The notes: a model not told the origin generated them from the letters alone. DNA of 64,000 nucleotides from Clostridium sp. CAG:678 (GCA_000431535.1 HF991826.1:172744-236743), one strand, 5' to 3'; counted from the first letter of the stretch, positions 1 through 9,740 are shown. Numbers and translations are program-made.

Positions 1-894
1 GCCATCCAGAGCCGGAATGGGAAACAGGTTGAAGAGCCCGACATTGACCGTGAGCAGCGCCATGATGCGCAGCATGGAGGTAACACTGGTTTTGACAGCG
101 GTGGAGACCACGGAGACTGTGCCGACCGGCCCGCTGAGATCGGAGAGTCCGTATCTGCCGGAAAGCAGATCCGCAACGGACAGAAAGATCATGCGCACAT
201 AGGAAACGAACATGCCGCAGCTGCTTTGCAAAACGCCGCCGACCGTTTTTTCCTTCCCAAGGAGCCAGAAATCCATATTGATAAACTGCCGGCCCTCATA
301 TTCCTGCATGGCAAAAGTAACATCCAGGGAGACATCCTCACCGTTTCGTTCGACCACCATTTGCACATTGCCGTCCGGCGAACGGCTGAGGCCCGTTTCC
401 ACATCTGTTGCGGTGTAGACGCGCATGCCGTCTATACTTTTGATCGTATCCCCCGCCTGCAGACCGCTTGCCGCGCTGACGGCATTTTCGTCAAATTTAG
501 CAACCGTGGGCGTGCCGATCAGATCGCCGCTTGAAACGATGCACACAATGATCAGAAAACCGAGGATCAGATTCATCACGGCGCCTGCCGCAACAACAAA
601 CAGCCTTGCCCCAACGCTTTTTTTAGAGAAAGAACCGCTTTCCTCGGAATCCTCATCCTCGCCCTCCATAGCGCAGTAACCGCCAAACAGGATCCAACGC
701 AGGGAATATTTCGTTGCGCCTTTTGTAAAGGAAAAGATCTTCGGCCCCATGCCGATCGAAAATTCGTTTACCTTGATCTTCATGAGCCGGGCGGCAACAA
801 AATGACCGCCCTCATGGATAATGATGATCAGTTCAAAAAACAAAATCGCAATCAGGATGGGATAGATGGTGTTCCAAATTGAACTTAAACTCAC
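1..894 (-). CDS. rseP: Site-2 intramembrane zinc protease RseP, C-terminus cut by window edge
   Basis: Membrane-embedded metalloprotease that cleaves transmembrane substrates such as anti-sigma factors. The frame opens with GTG at 894, preceded by GAGG seven bases upstream. It shows a first membrane helix carrying HEGGH (the HExxH zinc site), then the conserved FGGY loop, a PDZ domain in the middle, and NLFPIPALDG near the window edge, which holds the third zinc ligand in an LDG motif. The last transmembrane segment is outside the window. It is the last visible gene of the pyrH-frr-uppS-cdsA-dxr-rseP cluster, 9 bases after dxr, so it is probably co-transcribed. The family call is firm; its substrate here is unknown. 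Confidence 0.93.
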   Translation of the reverse strand, partial: MSLSSIWNTIYPILIAILFFELIIIIHEGGHFVAARLMKIKVNEFSIGMGPKIFSFTKGATKYSLRWILFGGYCAMEGEDEDSEESGSFSKKSVGARLFVVAAGAVMNLILGFLIIVCIVSSGDLIGTPTVAKFDENAVSAASGLQAGDTIKSIDGMRVYTATDVETGLSRSPDGNVQMVVERNGEDVSLDVTFAMQEYEGRQFINMDFWLLGKEKTVGGVLQSSCGMFVSYVRMIFLSVADLLSGRYGLSDLSGPVGTVSVVSTAVKTSVTSMLRIMALLTVNVGLFNLFPIPALDG

Positions 895-903
895 TTGACC
901 GCC

Positions 904-2049
904 TCACTGATAATTATGGATAACGAATTCGCGGGCAATTCTGTCCGCCTCAAGAACATCGCTTAACGTAAAATCGGTTTTATCCGGCGCATTAAGCATA
1001 GCCTCTTCATTAAGATATGCAATATCCGTGAATTTAATTTTACCGTTAAGGAAAAGTTTTACACTTTCTTCATTTGCGCCGTTTGCCGCCGCCGGGTGAA
1101 GCCCTCCGAGCGCAATGGCTTTTTTGCATACGTCTATACATTTAAAGGTTTTGTAATCCGGCTCAAAAAAGGTAAGTTTGCCGTAATCGGCAAGGGAAAG
1201 TTCCTGAACGGGGCTTTCCTCACGCGCCGGATACGTTAAGGCATACTGGATCGGTATGCGCATATCCGGCACACCAAGCTGGGCAATCACGGAATTATCC
1301 TTATACACGATTGCGGAGTGCACAACCGATTCACGGTGAACGACGATCTCAATCGCGTCGTTCGGCATATCAAACAGCCACTTTGCCTCAATAAATTCAA
1401 GGCCTTTATTCATCATGGTGGCGGAATCAATCGTGATCTTAGCGCCCATATTCCAGTTGGGGTGTTTTAATGCGTCGGCAGGGGTAACATCTTCCAGTTC
1501 GGAAAGTGTTTTTCCGAAAAACGGCCCGCCGGAGGCAGTAAGTATGATCTTTTTCACCGCGTCTTTGGACGGGCAGCCCTGCAATGCCTGAAAGATTGCG
1601 GAATGTTCACTGTCCACCGGGAGGATCGAAACGCCGTTTTCCTTAGCAAGCCGGATCACCAGGCTGCCGCCGGCAACCAGTGTTTCCTTATTGGCAAGGG
1701 CAATCGTTTTTTTCGCCTTGATCGCCTCAATCGTTGGCAAAAGGCCGATCATGCCCACAACGGAATTGAGAACGGTATCCGCGCCGGAATACGTTGCGCA
1801 CTCGATCAAGCCCTGCATGCCGCAGGTTACTTTCACGGGGAGATCGGCAACTCTTGTTTTCAGATCCTCCGCCGCGTCCTCATTCATCATACAAACCAGT
1901 TCCGGGTTAAATTCGCGGATCTGCGCTTCCATTTTTTTTACGTCTGTATTTGCCGTCAGGCATTTCACGCTGTAGGCATGCATCCGGCAGACATCCAGCG
2001 ACTGCGTGCCGATTGACCCCGTTGAACCGAGGATAGAAAGATTTTTCAT
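904..2049 (-). CDS. dxr: 1-deoxy-D-xylulose 5-phosphate reductoisomerase
   Basis: Second step of the MEP isoprenoid pathway: rearranges and reduces DXP to MEP with NADPH in the cytosol. The N-terminus has the NADPH-binding GSTGSIGTQ, followed by ANKETLV and LTASGGPF, the latter near the substrate and metal site. The length (381 residues) is normal. I chose the internal ATG at 2049 because the protein then begins MKNLSILGSTGSIG like the family; an upstream in-frame start adds nine unconserved residues. It lies between cdsA and rseP, the usual Firmicute arrangement, and supplies precursors for the undecaprenyl lipid made by the neighbouring uppS. Confidence 0.96.
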   Translation of the reverse strand: MKNLSILGSTGSIGTQSLDVCRMHAYSVKCLTANTDVKKMEAQIREFNPELVCMMNEDAAEDLKTRVADLPVKVTCGMQGLIECATYSGADTVLNSVVGMIGLLPTIEAIKAKKTIALANKETLVAGGSLVIRLAKENGVSILPVDSEHSAIFQALQGCPSKDAVKKIILTASGGPFFGKTLSELEDVTPADALKHPNWNMGAKITIDSATMMNKGLEFIEAKWLFDMPNDAIEIVVHRESVVHSAIVYKDNSVIAQLGVPDMRIPIQYALTYPAREESPVQELSLADYGKLTFFEPDYKTFKCIDVCKKAIALGGLHPAAANGANEESVKLFLNGKIKFTDIAYLNEEAMLNAPDKTDFTLSDVLEADRIAREFVIHNYQ

Positions 2050-2069
2050 AAGCAAACGCCTTTCCGCGC

Positions 2070-2936
2070 TCAGCAAAACGCAATGAGCGCCATGACATAT
2101 GTAAGAAGAAGTGTGAATAAAGAAGAATCAAATCTGTCCATAACACCGCCGTGGCCGGGAAAGATCTTGCCGAAATCCTTAACGCCGAAATTGCGTTTCA
2201 AAACGGAGGCGGTAAGATCGCCCATCATGCCCAGGAAGGACACCGGCACACAGCAAACCAGGATGACTGTGGCGCCGAACGTATCCAGCGGCGCATCCGC
2301 AAGGCGGTTATAAATGACGAACGCGACCGCGTTTAAAACAATGGAAACAACGATTCCGCACGCCGCGCCCTCTATTGTTTTTTTAGGGCTGATATTCGGG
2401 CTCATCTTATGCTTGCCGAACGCCATGCCGCCGAGCTGTGCGCCCACATCCGTGCCCAGAGCGCAGATCAGGGCGAAAAAGATAAGATAGATTCCGAACT
2501 GTTCATTAACGAACATATCCCTGAGTTTTACAAAAACGGAAAACGCATACGGCACACACACGCTGCCGAAAAACGCGATTGCCACATCCTCAAACTTTGT
2601 GTGGGAATATCCCCGGAGCATGGCAAGGCAGAAGATCAGCCCTGTTGCAATCACATAAACAGCGGAAGGCACCGCCGAGATCACGCCGCCCCATACTTTT
2701 GCCGAAACAAGCGGCTCCAGCACTTTGGGGCTGGCAAAAAACGGGAAAGCCGCCGCAACAGCCGTGCCGAACACAAGAATAAATTTGTTGGAGATCTTTG
2801 CGCAGCGCATAATCTCGTTGGCTGCAACCGCGCTCAAAAACGCGATCACGATCACAAACAGCGGAGTATTGATCTGCCACACAACCAGTGCCAGCACAAG
2901 CAGCAGAACGATCGCCGTAATCACTCTTTGTTTCAT
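2070..2936 (-). CDS. cdsA: Phosphatidate cytidylyltransferase (CDP-diglyceride synthase)
   Basis: Makes CDP-diacylglycerol from phosphatidic acid and CTP, the branch point of phospholipid synthesis, in the inner membrane. The protein has 288 residues and many hydrophobic helices from the very N-terminus. The C-terminal family signature is clear: SVLKR, then KDFGKIFPGHGGVMDRFDS. It sits 20 bases upstream of dxr in the same direction and 86 bases after uppS, consistent with one lipid and cell-envelope operon. Confidence 0.95.
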   Translation of the reverse strand: MKQRVITAIVLLLVLALVVWQINTPLFVIVIAFLSAVAANEIMRCAKISNKFILVFGTAVAAAFPFFASPKVLEPLVSAKVWGGVISAVPSAVYVIATGLIFCLAMLRGYSHTKFEDVAIAFFGSVCVPYAFSVFVKLRDMFVNEQFGIYLIFFALICALGTDVGAQLGGMAFGKHKMSPNISPKKTIEGAACGIVVSIVLNAVAFVIYNRLADAPLDTFGATVILVCCVPVSFLGMMGDLTASVLKRNFGVKDFGKIFPGHGGVMDRFDSSLFTLLLTYVMALIAFC

Positions 2937-3022
2937 AATTCAAACTCCATCGGCTCAGAAAAAGGAGAGCCGTATTTATATCATAAAATTTTGTTGTAAA
3001 GCAGGCTGTTTTGCCTAAATGA

Positions 3023-3739
3023 TCAGCCGCCGAATCTGCGGTTGCGTTTTTCAAACGCCGCAAGGGCAAGGTGAAGATCCTGCTCTGTAAAATCCGGCCA
3101 CAGCACATCGCTGGACCAAAATTCGCTGTAAGCGGACTGCCAAAGCAAAAAGTTTGAAAGCCGCTCTTCTCCGCTGGGGCGGATAATCAGATCGCAATCC
3201 GGCGCGGTATAAACATTTTCGCTTATATCCTGCTCGGTTATGCTTGTTTTTCCCTGCGCGATCAGCCGGTTTACGGCGGAAACAATCTCCTGCCTGCCGC
3301 CGTAGTTGATGGCAATATTGATCAGCGTGCCCGTTCTGGATGCAGTCTCTTTCTCAGCATCCCGCATCAGTTCAAGCAGTTTTGGGTGCATGCCCTCTTC
3401 CTCGCCGATAAACCTGACCCGAAGATTACCGCTTGTCTGCAGATCATTTTTGGCCTCTATAAGATAATCATAAAAGAGGTGCATCAGTGTTTCCACCTCT
3501 TCTTTGGGGCGTTTCCAGTTTTCGGTTGAAAAAGCATAAAACGTAACTTCTTCTATGCCGATTCTGCCGCATTCCTTAGAGATTTTTTTAAACACGTCCG
3601 CCCCTACTTTATGGCCGGCGGTTCGCGGCAAAGCTCTTTTTTTTGCCCATCTTCCGTTTCCGTCCATAATAATGCCAAGATGGCGCGGCAAAACGGAAAA
3701 TTCCGCCGTATTCGTTTCTTTTTTACCGAAAATTGCCAT
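3023..3739 (-). CDS. uppS: Undecaprenyl diphosphate synthase (cis-prenyltransferase)
   Basis: Condenses isopentenyl diphosphate onto farnesyl diphosphate to make the C55 lipid carrier of cell-wall synthesis. The sequence shows HLGIIMDGNGRWA (catalytic Asp and P-loop), FYAFSTENWKRP, and the C-terminal DLIIRPSGEERLSNFLLWQ with SEFWSSDVLWPDF. The start at 3739 gives 238 residues, normal for the family. The longer open frame upstream adds 51 residues with no family resemblance and is rejected. Between frr and cdsA, as in most Firmicutes. Confidence 0.96.
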   Translation of the reverse strand: MAIFGKKETNTAEFSVLPRHLGIIMDGNGRWAKKRALPRTAGHKVGADVFKKISKECGRIGIEEVTFYAFSTENWKRPKEEVETLMHLFYDYLIEAKNDLQTSGNLRVRFIGEEEGMHPKLLELMRDAEKETASRTGTLINIAINYGGRQEIVSAVNRLIAQGKTSITEQDISENVYTAPDCDLIIRPSGEERLSNFLLWQSAYSEFWSSDVLWPDFTEQDLHLALAAFEKRNRRFGG

Positions 3740-3922
3740 TAGAATCACACTGCCTTTCCCACAGCAAAGGGCGAACACCGCCCCATCCGTAAACGGAACA
3801 TTCTGCGCCGGCAGGCAAAAGCGCCGCGACGCCGGGCTGAAAATTCCTCTTAAAAAAACACAGAACGGCGGAGAGAGTTCCCCGCCTTTCATGCCCTGCT
3901 GCCGCCCGAAAGCGGCTCTTTG

Positions 3923-4477
3923 CTAAATGGAAAGAATCTCCTTTTCTTTTTTCTTTTCCATTTCCTCGATCTGCTTTACAAAATCATCTGTGATATCCTG
4001 CAATTTCTTTTCGCCGTCTTTCAGATCATCCTCTGTGATCTCGTTATTTTTCTTGAGCTTTTTGATATCATCCATCGCATCGCGGCGGACATTGCGGATA
4101 GCCACTTTGCCCTCCTCGGCACGTTTGGAAATATCCTTAACCAGTTCCTTACGGCGCTCCTCGGTAAGCGGCGGGAAAACCAGGCGGATCACTTTGCCGT
4201 CATTATTCGGGTTGATCCCGATCTCAGACGTGTTGATTGCCTTTTCAATCTCTTTGATTATGGAAGCGTCCCACGGCTGGATCATCAGCATTCTCGGTTC
4301 CGGAACGCTGATCGCGGCAACCTGATTGATCGGCGTTGCCGTGCCGTAGTAATCCACGGTAACCCTGTCCAGCACGGCAGGATTTGCCCTTCCGGCACGA
4401 ACAGCTTTATAATCCCTTTCCAAAGCGTCCAGACATTTATTCATTTTTTCTTTTGTTTTACTGAATACAGTTTCCAT
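3923..4477 (-). CDS. frr: Ribosome recycling factor
   Basis: Splits post-termination ribosomes together with EF-G. The 184-residue length, the METVFSKTKEKMNKCLDAL start, AVRAGRANPAVLDRV, and PPLTEERRKELVK are characteristic. The ATG at 4477 is preferred over one three codons upstream: that one sits almost on top of the GGAAAGG ribosome-binding site, while the chosen one has normal spacing. It lies 36 bases downstream of pyrH on the same strand, the standard pyrH-frr pairing. Confidence 0.96.
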   Translation of the reverse strand: METVFSKTKEKMNKCLDALERDYKAVRAGRANPAVLDRVTVDYYGTATPINQVAAISVPEPRMLMIQPWDASIIKEIEKAINTSEIGINPNNDGKVIRLVFPPLTEERRKELVKDISKRAEEGKVAIRNVRRDAMDDIKKLKKNNEITEDDLKDGEKKLQDITDDFVKQIEEMEKKKEKEILSI

Positions 4478-4513
4478 AACATTCACCTTTCCTGCGGTTT
4501 TTATAGTTTAAAT

Positions 4514-5221
4514 TCAATTTGTAACGGTAGTGCCGATATTTTTGCCTAACACAACATCAACAAGATGATTCGGATCATCCAGATTGAAAACAATAATGGT
4601 CATATCATTATCCTTGCACAAAGAAAACGCCGTTGAATCCATCACTTTCAGATCTCTGTTGATCACTTCACGGAAAGAAACGGTATCATATTTTACAGCA
4701 TCCGGGTATTTATTCGGATCCATATCGAAAACGCCGTCCACATTCGTGGCTTTCAGGAGCGCGTCCGCATTCATCTCTACACTTCTGAGCGCGGCCGCCG
4801 TATCCGTTGAGAAGAACGGTGAACCCGTGCCGCATCCGAAAATAACGATTCTGCCTTTTTCAAGATGGCGGATCGCCCTGTTTCTGATATAAGGCTCTGC
4901 GATCTGCCGCATTTCTATAGCGGTCTGCACGCGCACATCCGCGCCGAGTTGTTCAAGCGCGTCGCAAAGCGCCAGCGCGTTCATTGCCGTTGCCAGCATA
5001 CCGATATGATCGGCTCTTGCTCTGTCCATTCCGTCGCTGGATCTTCCGCGCCAGAAATTGCCGCCGCCGACAACGATTGCAACCTCTACCCCAAGATCCG
5101 CAACCGCTTTGATTGATTTGCATATCGTAACAACGGTATCGTTATCTATACCTGTTGTTTTCGGGCCGGCAAGCACCTCGCCGGAAAGTTTAAGAAGAAT
5201 TCTTTTATAAACAGCGCCCAT
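4514..5221 (-). CDS. pyrH: UMP kinase
   Basis: Hexameric amino-acid-kinase-fold enzyme that phosphorylates UMP to UDP. It has [10 protein letters not shown] at the N-terminus, [11 protein letters not shown], a [15 protein letters not shown] helix, [20 protein letters not shown], and [12 protein letters not shown], all conserved. The start ATG at 5221 follows GGAGG by six bases. It is the first gene of the leftward cluster in this window; rpsB and tsf, which often precede it, are absent here, replaced upstream by an unrelated surface protein gene. Confidence 0.96.
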   Translation of the reverse strand: MGAVYKRILLKLSGEVLAGPKTTGIDNDTVVTICKSIKAVADLGVEVAIVVGGGNFWRGRSSDGMDRARADHIGMLATAMNALALCDALEQLGADVRVQTAIEMRQIAEPYIRNRAIRHLEKGRIVIFGCGTGSPFFSTDTAAALRSVEMNADALLKATNVDGVFDMDPNKYPDAVKYDTVSFREVINRDLKVMDSTAFSLCKDNDMTIIVFNLDDPNHLVDVVLGKNIGTTVTN

Positions 5222-5296
5222 AATCAACCTCCGTTTTTCTTTGGCTCTTTAAGTAATATATTAATATATTTTAAAAATAAAGTAAATAGATAAAAT

Positions 5297-5326
5297 AAAA
5301 AAGGCAGTAAAAATTTACCGCCTTTT
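5297..5326 (-). terminator. Rho-independent terminator after the LRR surface protein
   Basis: On the minus strand, GGCGGTAAA pairs with TTTACTGCC (one G-T pair), followed by TTTTTTATTTT. It lies directly after the stop of the 5333-7774 gene and separates it from pyrH. Confidence 0.85.
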
Positions 5327-5332
5327 CATAAT

Positions 5333-7774
5333 TTATTTACCGCCGGTATTGTATTCCTGAATAATAGAATAATCCCGCGCGTTGATATAGCCGTCAAAAT
5401 TCACATCATAAAGGTAACCGTTTAAAACATCTTCGCGCTTATCATTGTAGTAAAGCATGAATCCGGCGGAAACGGTTGTTTTCAGTTCGTCATGCTCGTC
5501 CGAACATTCCGTGCAAACATATGCCAGATATGTTCCCACGGTGCCGACATAGTGATGGGAATAACGGTAATCATGCCCCTTGGCAGGCAGTGTTACCTCC
5601 TGCTGCGCGCCGCAGACTTTGCACGTTTCAACCGCCGTGCCCTCTGCTTCACAGGTAGGCTCTTTGGTTACCACCGCGTTTTCGTGATCAAAATCGTGGC
5701 CGCCGGACGGCAGTTCCACCTCCACATATTCGCCGCAGCTGGCACACGTGCCCGCCGCCACGCCGGAACGGATACAGGTTGGCTCGGTGATCACTGTATA
5801 ATCCTGCGCATCCGTTATATTATGACCGAGCGCCGGAATCTCATAGGTTGTGGCAGAGTCACATCTGGAACATTTTCTCTGACCGGTGCCCGCCTGTGTA
5901 CAGGTGGGTTCCTGTAAAACGGATTCCACACTGTAATCATGACCGAGCGCAAGCGGAAGCGACACATTCAGTTCATCGCCGCAGTTCAGGCAGGTATAGG
6001 TGGTTGTGCCGTTTTCCGTGCAGGTGGGTTCTTTGGTTACAACACCTTCATCCCGCTGATGACCGGTAGGCATGATGTTTGTGGTTTCTGTTTTTCCACA
6101 TACGGTGCACTTCTTTTCCGTAGTGCCCATAGAAGTGCAGGACGGTTCAGATACAACGCTTTCCGTATAATAGCCTTCCATCCACTCGTTATGGACGCAT
6201 TCCGTGCGCTCGCTGCCGCAGGTCTTGCAGCGGTATTCGTTATAGGTATGGCCGTTATCCGTGGTTTCGGTGCTTATCAACTCTTCATTGTGCCCCGTTG
6301 CCGGGATCGTAACCGTAACCGTTTCGCCGCAGTTGCTGCACACGCCGGTTTCGGAACCGTCCTGCGTGCAGGTAGGCGGCGTCTGCTGGGTATACTTCTC
6401 AATATGATGACCAAGAGCGGGAATGATTACGGCGTAATTCACCTGGGTGCATATTGTGCATCTTCTTATTGCCGTGCCGCCACTTGTGCAGGTGGGAGCA
6501 ATCGTATAGTCATCTGTATAATAGCCTTCTACCCAGCCCTGATGCGTATACACCGTATTTTTCTCACCGCATCTGGAACAGGTCTGATACGTATAAATAT
6601 GGCCGTCCTCAGCCGTTTTATCCTCCGTTGAATCGGTAATGAAATCATGGCCGAGCGCGTCTATGCTCTCCGTGCGGACTGTAATGCCGCAATCAGAGCA
6701 GATAATATCTTTTGAGCCGGGTTCGGTACAGGTAGGCTCAAGCGTAATATTTTCGTACATATTGAGATGCGCGCAGTCATCTATGGAAACGAAAGCATAG
6801 CCGCGTTCTTCCGCATACGTCTGCGCGGTAGACTGCGAATGGCCGTGGAAAACAACGCTCTGCTGGCTGCCGTTGAACGGATCACTGTCCAGCGCGCCGT
6901 TAAAAGCACATTCGCTGTTGTAAACATAAACGTCCGTAAGCGTGCCGATACTTGAAAACGCCAGTGTAGATACGGTTGTTACGTTTTCCGGCAGCACAAG
7001 CGTAGTAATAAACGTGCCGAGAAACGAGCTTTCGGAAATAGTTGTGATACTGCTGCCGAAATCTACGTGCCTGAGGTTGGAGCAGCCGTTGAAATTGTTG
7101 AGCCCTGTTGCAGTAAGACCTGCGCCAAATGTAACACTTTCCAGATTTTTGCAGTTAAAAAATACCGAGCCCACCTCGTATTCCACACCTAACAGACCCT
7201 TGCGCATGCCAAGGCTGGTCAGGCTGTCCGGAAAGACAATGCTTTCAATGCCGCTGCCGTAATACGCAAATTCTCTGATCGTGGTAAGCCCTTCGGAAAA
7301 ATCCACATCGGCAAGGCTTGTACAGTTTTGAAACGCATATCTTTCAATCGTTTTCAAATTAGCAGGCAATTTGCAGTCGGAAAGAGAAGAGGATTCGGCA
7401 AAAGCGTATTCGCCGATCTCAGTTAGGGTGGACGGCAGCGCGGCGCGTTCAAGCGCAGTCATCTTATAGAACGCCCGGTTGCCGATTCGGGTTACGCCCT
7501 CCCCAATAACCAACGAGGTGCATTCATCCCTGTAATCATACCACGGCACACGTGTAGAAATCGTGGAAACATCCGAATAGTCTTTGATTGCGCCGGTGCC
7601 GGTGATCGTGAGGGTTTTTGTGCTGCTGTCGTACGAATAGTTCACACTGCTGCCCGTTGCGCCGCAGCTGCCGCTGGAAGCCGCAAGCGCAGAAGTTGAA
7701 AACATGCTGAAAAATGACGTTGCACACAATAAAACTGACAAAAATAACGATAAAAATCTTTTCCTCGCCGTCAT
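5333..7774 (-). CDS. Secreted BspA-type leucine-rich-repeat protein with cysteine repeats and half dockerin-like end
   Basis: Large extracellular protein of 813 residues. A signal peptide (TARKRFLSLF then a hydrophobic core ending STSALAAS) starts at the ATG at 7774. Residues of roughly 60-320 form BspA-like LRR_5 repeats (IGNRAFYKM, IGEYAFAES, IERYAFQNC). Roughly 330-745 hold about nine tandem repeats built on a CT..G...xC..CG pattern ending in LGH, each with a likely structural Cys pair. The C-terminus (DVNFDGYINARDYSII) resembles a single dockerin or EF-hand calcium repeat; a true dockerin has two. Such proteins are common on gut Clostridia and are thought to bind host or plant surfaces; the ligand is unknown. 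Confidence 0.85.
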   Translation of the reverse strand: MTARKRFLSLFLSVLLCATSFFSMFSTSALAASSGSCGATGSSVNYSYDSSTKTLTITGTGAIKDYSDVSTISTRVPWYDYRDECTSLVIGEGVTRIGNRAFYKMTALERAALPSTLTEIGEYAFAESSSLSDCKLPANLKTIERYAFQNCTSLADVDFSEGLTTIREFAYYGSGIESIVFPDSLTSLGMRKGLLGVEYEVGSVFFNCKNLESVTFGAGLTATGLNNFNGCSNLRHVDFGSSITTISESSFLGTFITTLVLPENVTTVSTLAFSSIGTLTDVYVYNSECAFNGALDSDPFNGSQQSVVFHGHSQSTAQTYAEERGYAFVSIDDCAHLNMYENITLEPTCTEPGSKDIICSDCGITVRTESIDALGHDFITDSTEDKTAEDGHIYTYQTCSRCGEKNTVYTHQGWVEGYYTDDYTIAPTCTSGGTAIRRCTICTQVNYAVIIPALGHHIEKYTQQTPPTCTQDGSETGVCSNCGETVTVTIPATGHNEELISTETTDNGHTYNEYRCKTCGSERTECVHNEWMEGYYTESVVSEPSCTSMGTTEKKCTVCGKTETTNIMPTGHQRDEGVVTKEPTCTENGTTTYTCLNCGDELNVSLPLALGHDYSVESVLQEPTCTQAGTGQRKCSRCDSATTYEIPALGHNITDAQDYTVITEPTCIRSGVAAGTCASCGEYVEVELPSGGHDFDHENAVVTKEPTCEAEGTAVETCKVCGAQQEVTLPAKGHDYRYSHHYVGTVGTYLAYVCTECSDEHDELKTTVSAGFMLYYNDKREDVLNGYLYDVNFDGYINARDYSIIQEYNTGGK

Positions 7775-7887
7775 AAACTTTACCCTCTTTTCAGAATTTC
7801 CATCCATTTTCTGAGAAATGTATACAAATTTATTATACCATAATCAAGAATTTATGTAAATATCCAACAAGCAATTTCCGTGTAATT

Positions 7888-8694
7888 TTAAAGGTACCGA
7901 TCTATAAATTCCCGGCAGGCAGCCAACAAAAAGGAAACGGCAGTTTTGCTTACCTTGGCGTAAGGCGCCATCATATCAAACGCGTGATACGCGCCTTTTG
8001 CCGTAAACAGTTTCACTTCCGTTCCCGCTGATCTGACATTGCTGAAAAAAGTTATATCTTCAAAATAAAACGGATCTGCCGTGCCGACTGCGGAAATAAC
8101 CGGCGGCAGACCGGAAAGATCCGTTTCCCTTGCGGGCGCCGCATATACCGGCACGCTTTGATTCATAACGCGATCCCCAAGATAGATGCGCCAGGCGGAT
8201 CTGTTTTCCGCCGTGCCCCAGACAGGCGAGTCGTTATGTAAAGATGTTTTTGTAACACGGTCATCTAACATGGGATAAAGCGGTACCTGAAAGGCAAAAC
8301 AGTTTTTTCCCGTATCTCTTGCATAGATCGAAAGCGCGGCGGCAAGTCCGCCCCCTGCGCTCTCACCGCCAACGATGATCTTTTCACTTTCTATGCCGAG
8401 TTGTTTTCTATGCTCAAGCACCCAGTCCAGAGCCGTACAGGCATCCCGGAACGCGGCGGGATAAGGCGCCTTTGCGGAAAGCGTATAATCCGGTGAGACG
8501 ATCACGCAATTCATATTTTCCAACAGTTTTTTCGGAAAGGAAATGGCAGCCATCTCCGGCGCGCCGAGCGAATACCCGCCGCCGTGAAACCAGAGAACAC
8601 CCACGCGCCTGCCTGCATTTATATTGCTTTTCATAATACACACGCGCATTTGCGAGCCGTCTTTTCGGCTAATATTCAATTTATTACAGTTCAC
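7888..8694 (-). CDS. Alpha/beta hydrolase, hormone-sensitive-lipase-like esterase
   Basis: Cytoplasmic carboxylesterase-type protein of 268 residues. It has the oxyanion-hole motif HGGGYSLG, the nucleophile elbow GGESAGGG, an acid region (GTADPFYFED) and the catalytic His in AYHAFDM: the HSL / family IV esterase arrangement. No signal peptide is visible. It overlaps the small gene upstream by four bases. The substrate cannot be told from sequence. Confidence 0.88.
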   Translation of the reverse strand: MNCNKLNISRKDGSQMRVCIMKSNINAGRRVGVLWFHGGGYSLGAPEMAAISFPKKLLENMNCVIVSPDYTLSAKAPYPAAFRDACTALDWVLEHRKQLGIESEKIIVGGESAGGGLAAALSIYARDTGKNCFAFQVPLYPMLDDRVTKTSLHNDSPVWGTAENRSAWRIYLGDRVMNQSVPVYAAPARETDLSGLPPVISAVGTADPFYFEDITFFSNVRSAGTEVKLFTAKGAYHAFDMMAPYAKVSKTAVSFLLAACREFIDRYL

Positions 8695-8855
8695 TTTTTA
8701 AGGCGAAGCGCCGAAAGGAATGTATTTGATATCGGCGACAGCGCTCTCTGTACCCGCTCGCTGCCAAGCGGACTAATTATCCGAAGCGCCATACCTTCAA
8801 GGCGCATATCTTTATCAAGTTCATTGAGTTTCAATCGTTTTATCTCCTCCGGCAT
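8691..8855 (-). CDS. Small protein of unknown function upstream of the esterase
   Basis: About 54 residues beginning MPEEIKRLKLNELDKDMR and ending in a basic tail, overlapping the esterase start by four bases. A longer reading from a TTG at 8912 overlaps the acetyltransferase gene, so I prefer the ATG at 8855 although it lacks a clear ribosome-binding site. It is not recognised as a known family and could be a translation leader or a gene fragment. Confidence 0.4.
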   Translation of the reverse strand: MPEEIKRLKLNELDKDMRLEGMALRIISPLGSERVQRALSPISNTFLSALRLKK

Positions 8856-8886
8856 AAAATAAACTGTTTCATCACGCTTGCAGCGG

Positions 8887-9639
8887 CTATATATCTTTAA
8901 TAAAATGAACAAGCCTTGCGCTTTCCGAAAATTTATTTTTTAAATGCAGTGAAATACTTTTCGAATTTGTGATATCGCAATCGCTTGCAAACTGCTTGCA
9001 GCCATTTGATCTTGCCCAATTTTCACAATACTCTATTAAATGGCTTGCAATTCCCAACTGTCTGAAATTCTCCTCAACATAAATCGCTTCCAAATAGCCT
9101 ACATTATCGGAATTCGCGCCTTCCACATATTCATGTCTTATCGAACAATGCGCAAACGCGATCTGGTTTTTCCCATAGTAGGCGGTAAAAACGATATTGT
9201 TTTCCGACTGCACTGTTTTTTCAAAATCGTCTTTTAACTCATCATAATCTGCGTCTGCCCATAGTTTTACGCCAAGTTTTGCAACATGATAGGCATCCTG
9301 TTTTCTGCAATTATAAAAATCAATACAATTATAAATTACCCAATCCCTTGCGCTGATGCCGTTTATAGATGTAAAATAAATATCACGCCAAAGATCTTTT
9401 ATTGAACGGCCGTCAAACACTTTGGCGTTGAACATTTCCTCAGCAGTCTTAAAGTCATAGCCGTTTTTTCCGTCAGGCGTCAGCCCATACCAATAAGGCT
9501 CACTGAATTCCTTATTAAATCCCATCCAGCAATCACAATACTTATCACTGTTTTCAACATAAAAACTGTTTTCAAAAAAGTTTTTGCCCTCGCTAAACTT
9601 TTGGCTGAAAATTTCATAAGGTATTTTTTCTCCAAGCAT
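8887..9639 (-). CDS. AAC(6')-like GNAT acetyltransferase with an extra N-terminal domain
   Basis: GNAT enzymes transfer an acetyl group from acetyl-CoA. Residues of about 140-250 contain VGYLEAIYVEENFRQLGIAS (motif A, the acetyl-CoA loop is RQLGIAS) and KQFASDCDITNSKSISLHL, which closely resemble aminoglycoside 6'-N-acetyltransferases of the AAC(6')-I group. The first roughly 110 residues form a separate aromatic-rich region I do not recognise. The start ATG at 9639 follows GGAGG, whereas the one 21 bases upstream has no spacing. Whether it acts on aminoglycosides, a peptide or a metabolite is not shown by the sequence. Confidence 0.75.
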   Translation of the reverse strand: MLGEKIPYEIFSQKFSEGKNFFENSFYVENSDKYCDCWMGFNKEFSEPYWYGLTPDGKNGYDFKTAEEMFNAKVFDGRSIKDLWRDIYFTSINGISARDWVIYNCIDFYNCRKQDAYHVAKLGVKLWADADYDELKDDFEKTVQSENNIVFTAYYGKNQIAFAHCSIRHEYVEGANSDNVGYLEAIYVEENFRQLGIASHLIEYCENWARSNGCKQFASDCDITNSKSISLHLKNKFSESARLVHFIKDI

Positions 9640-9740
9640 ATCATCGCCTCCGCCCGGCATAACATAAAGAGAAAAATGCGCGAATAAAGAATAACCGTAG
9701 GATACGCGCCCCGGACCGTTCTAAGTGTGAAATCAGAAAA

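Noticed and set aside
1603-2016. Long plus-strand frames opposite the host genes (also opposite cdsA and the LRR gene)
   Set aside because: They are antisense shadows of strongly coding minus-strand genes with clear family motifs.
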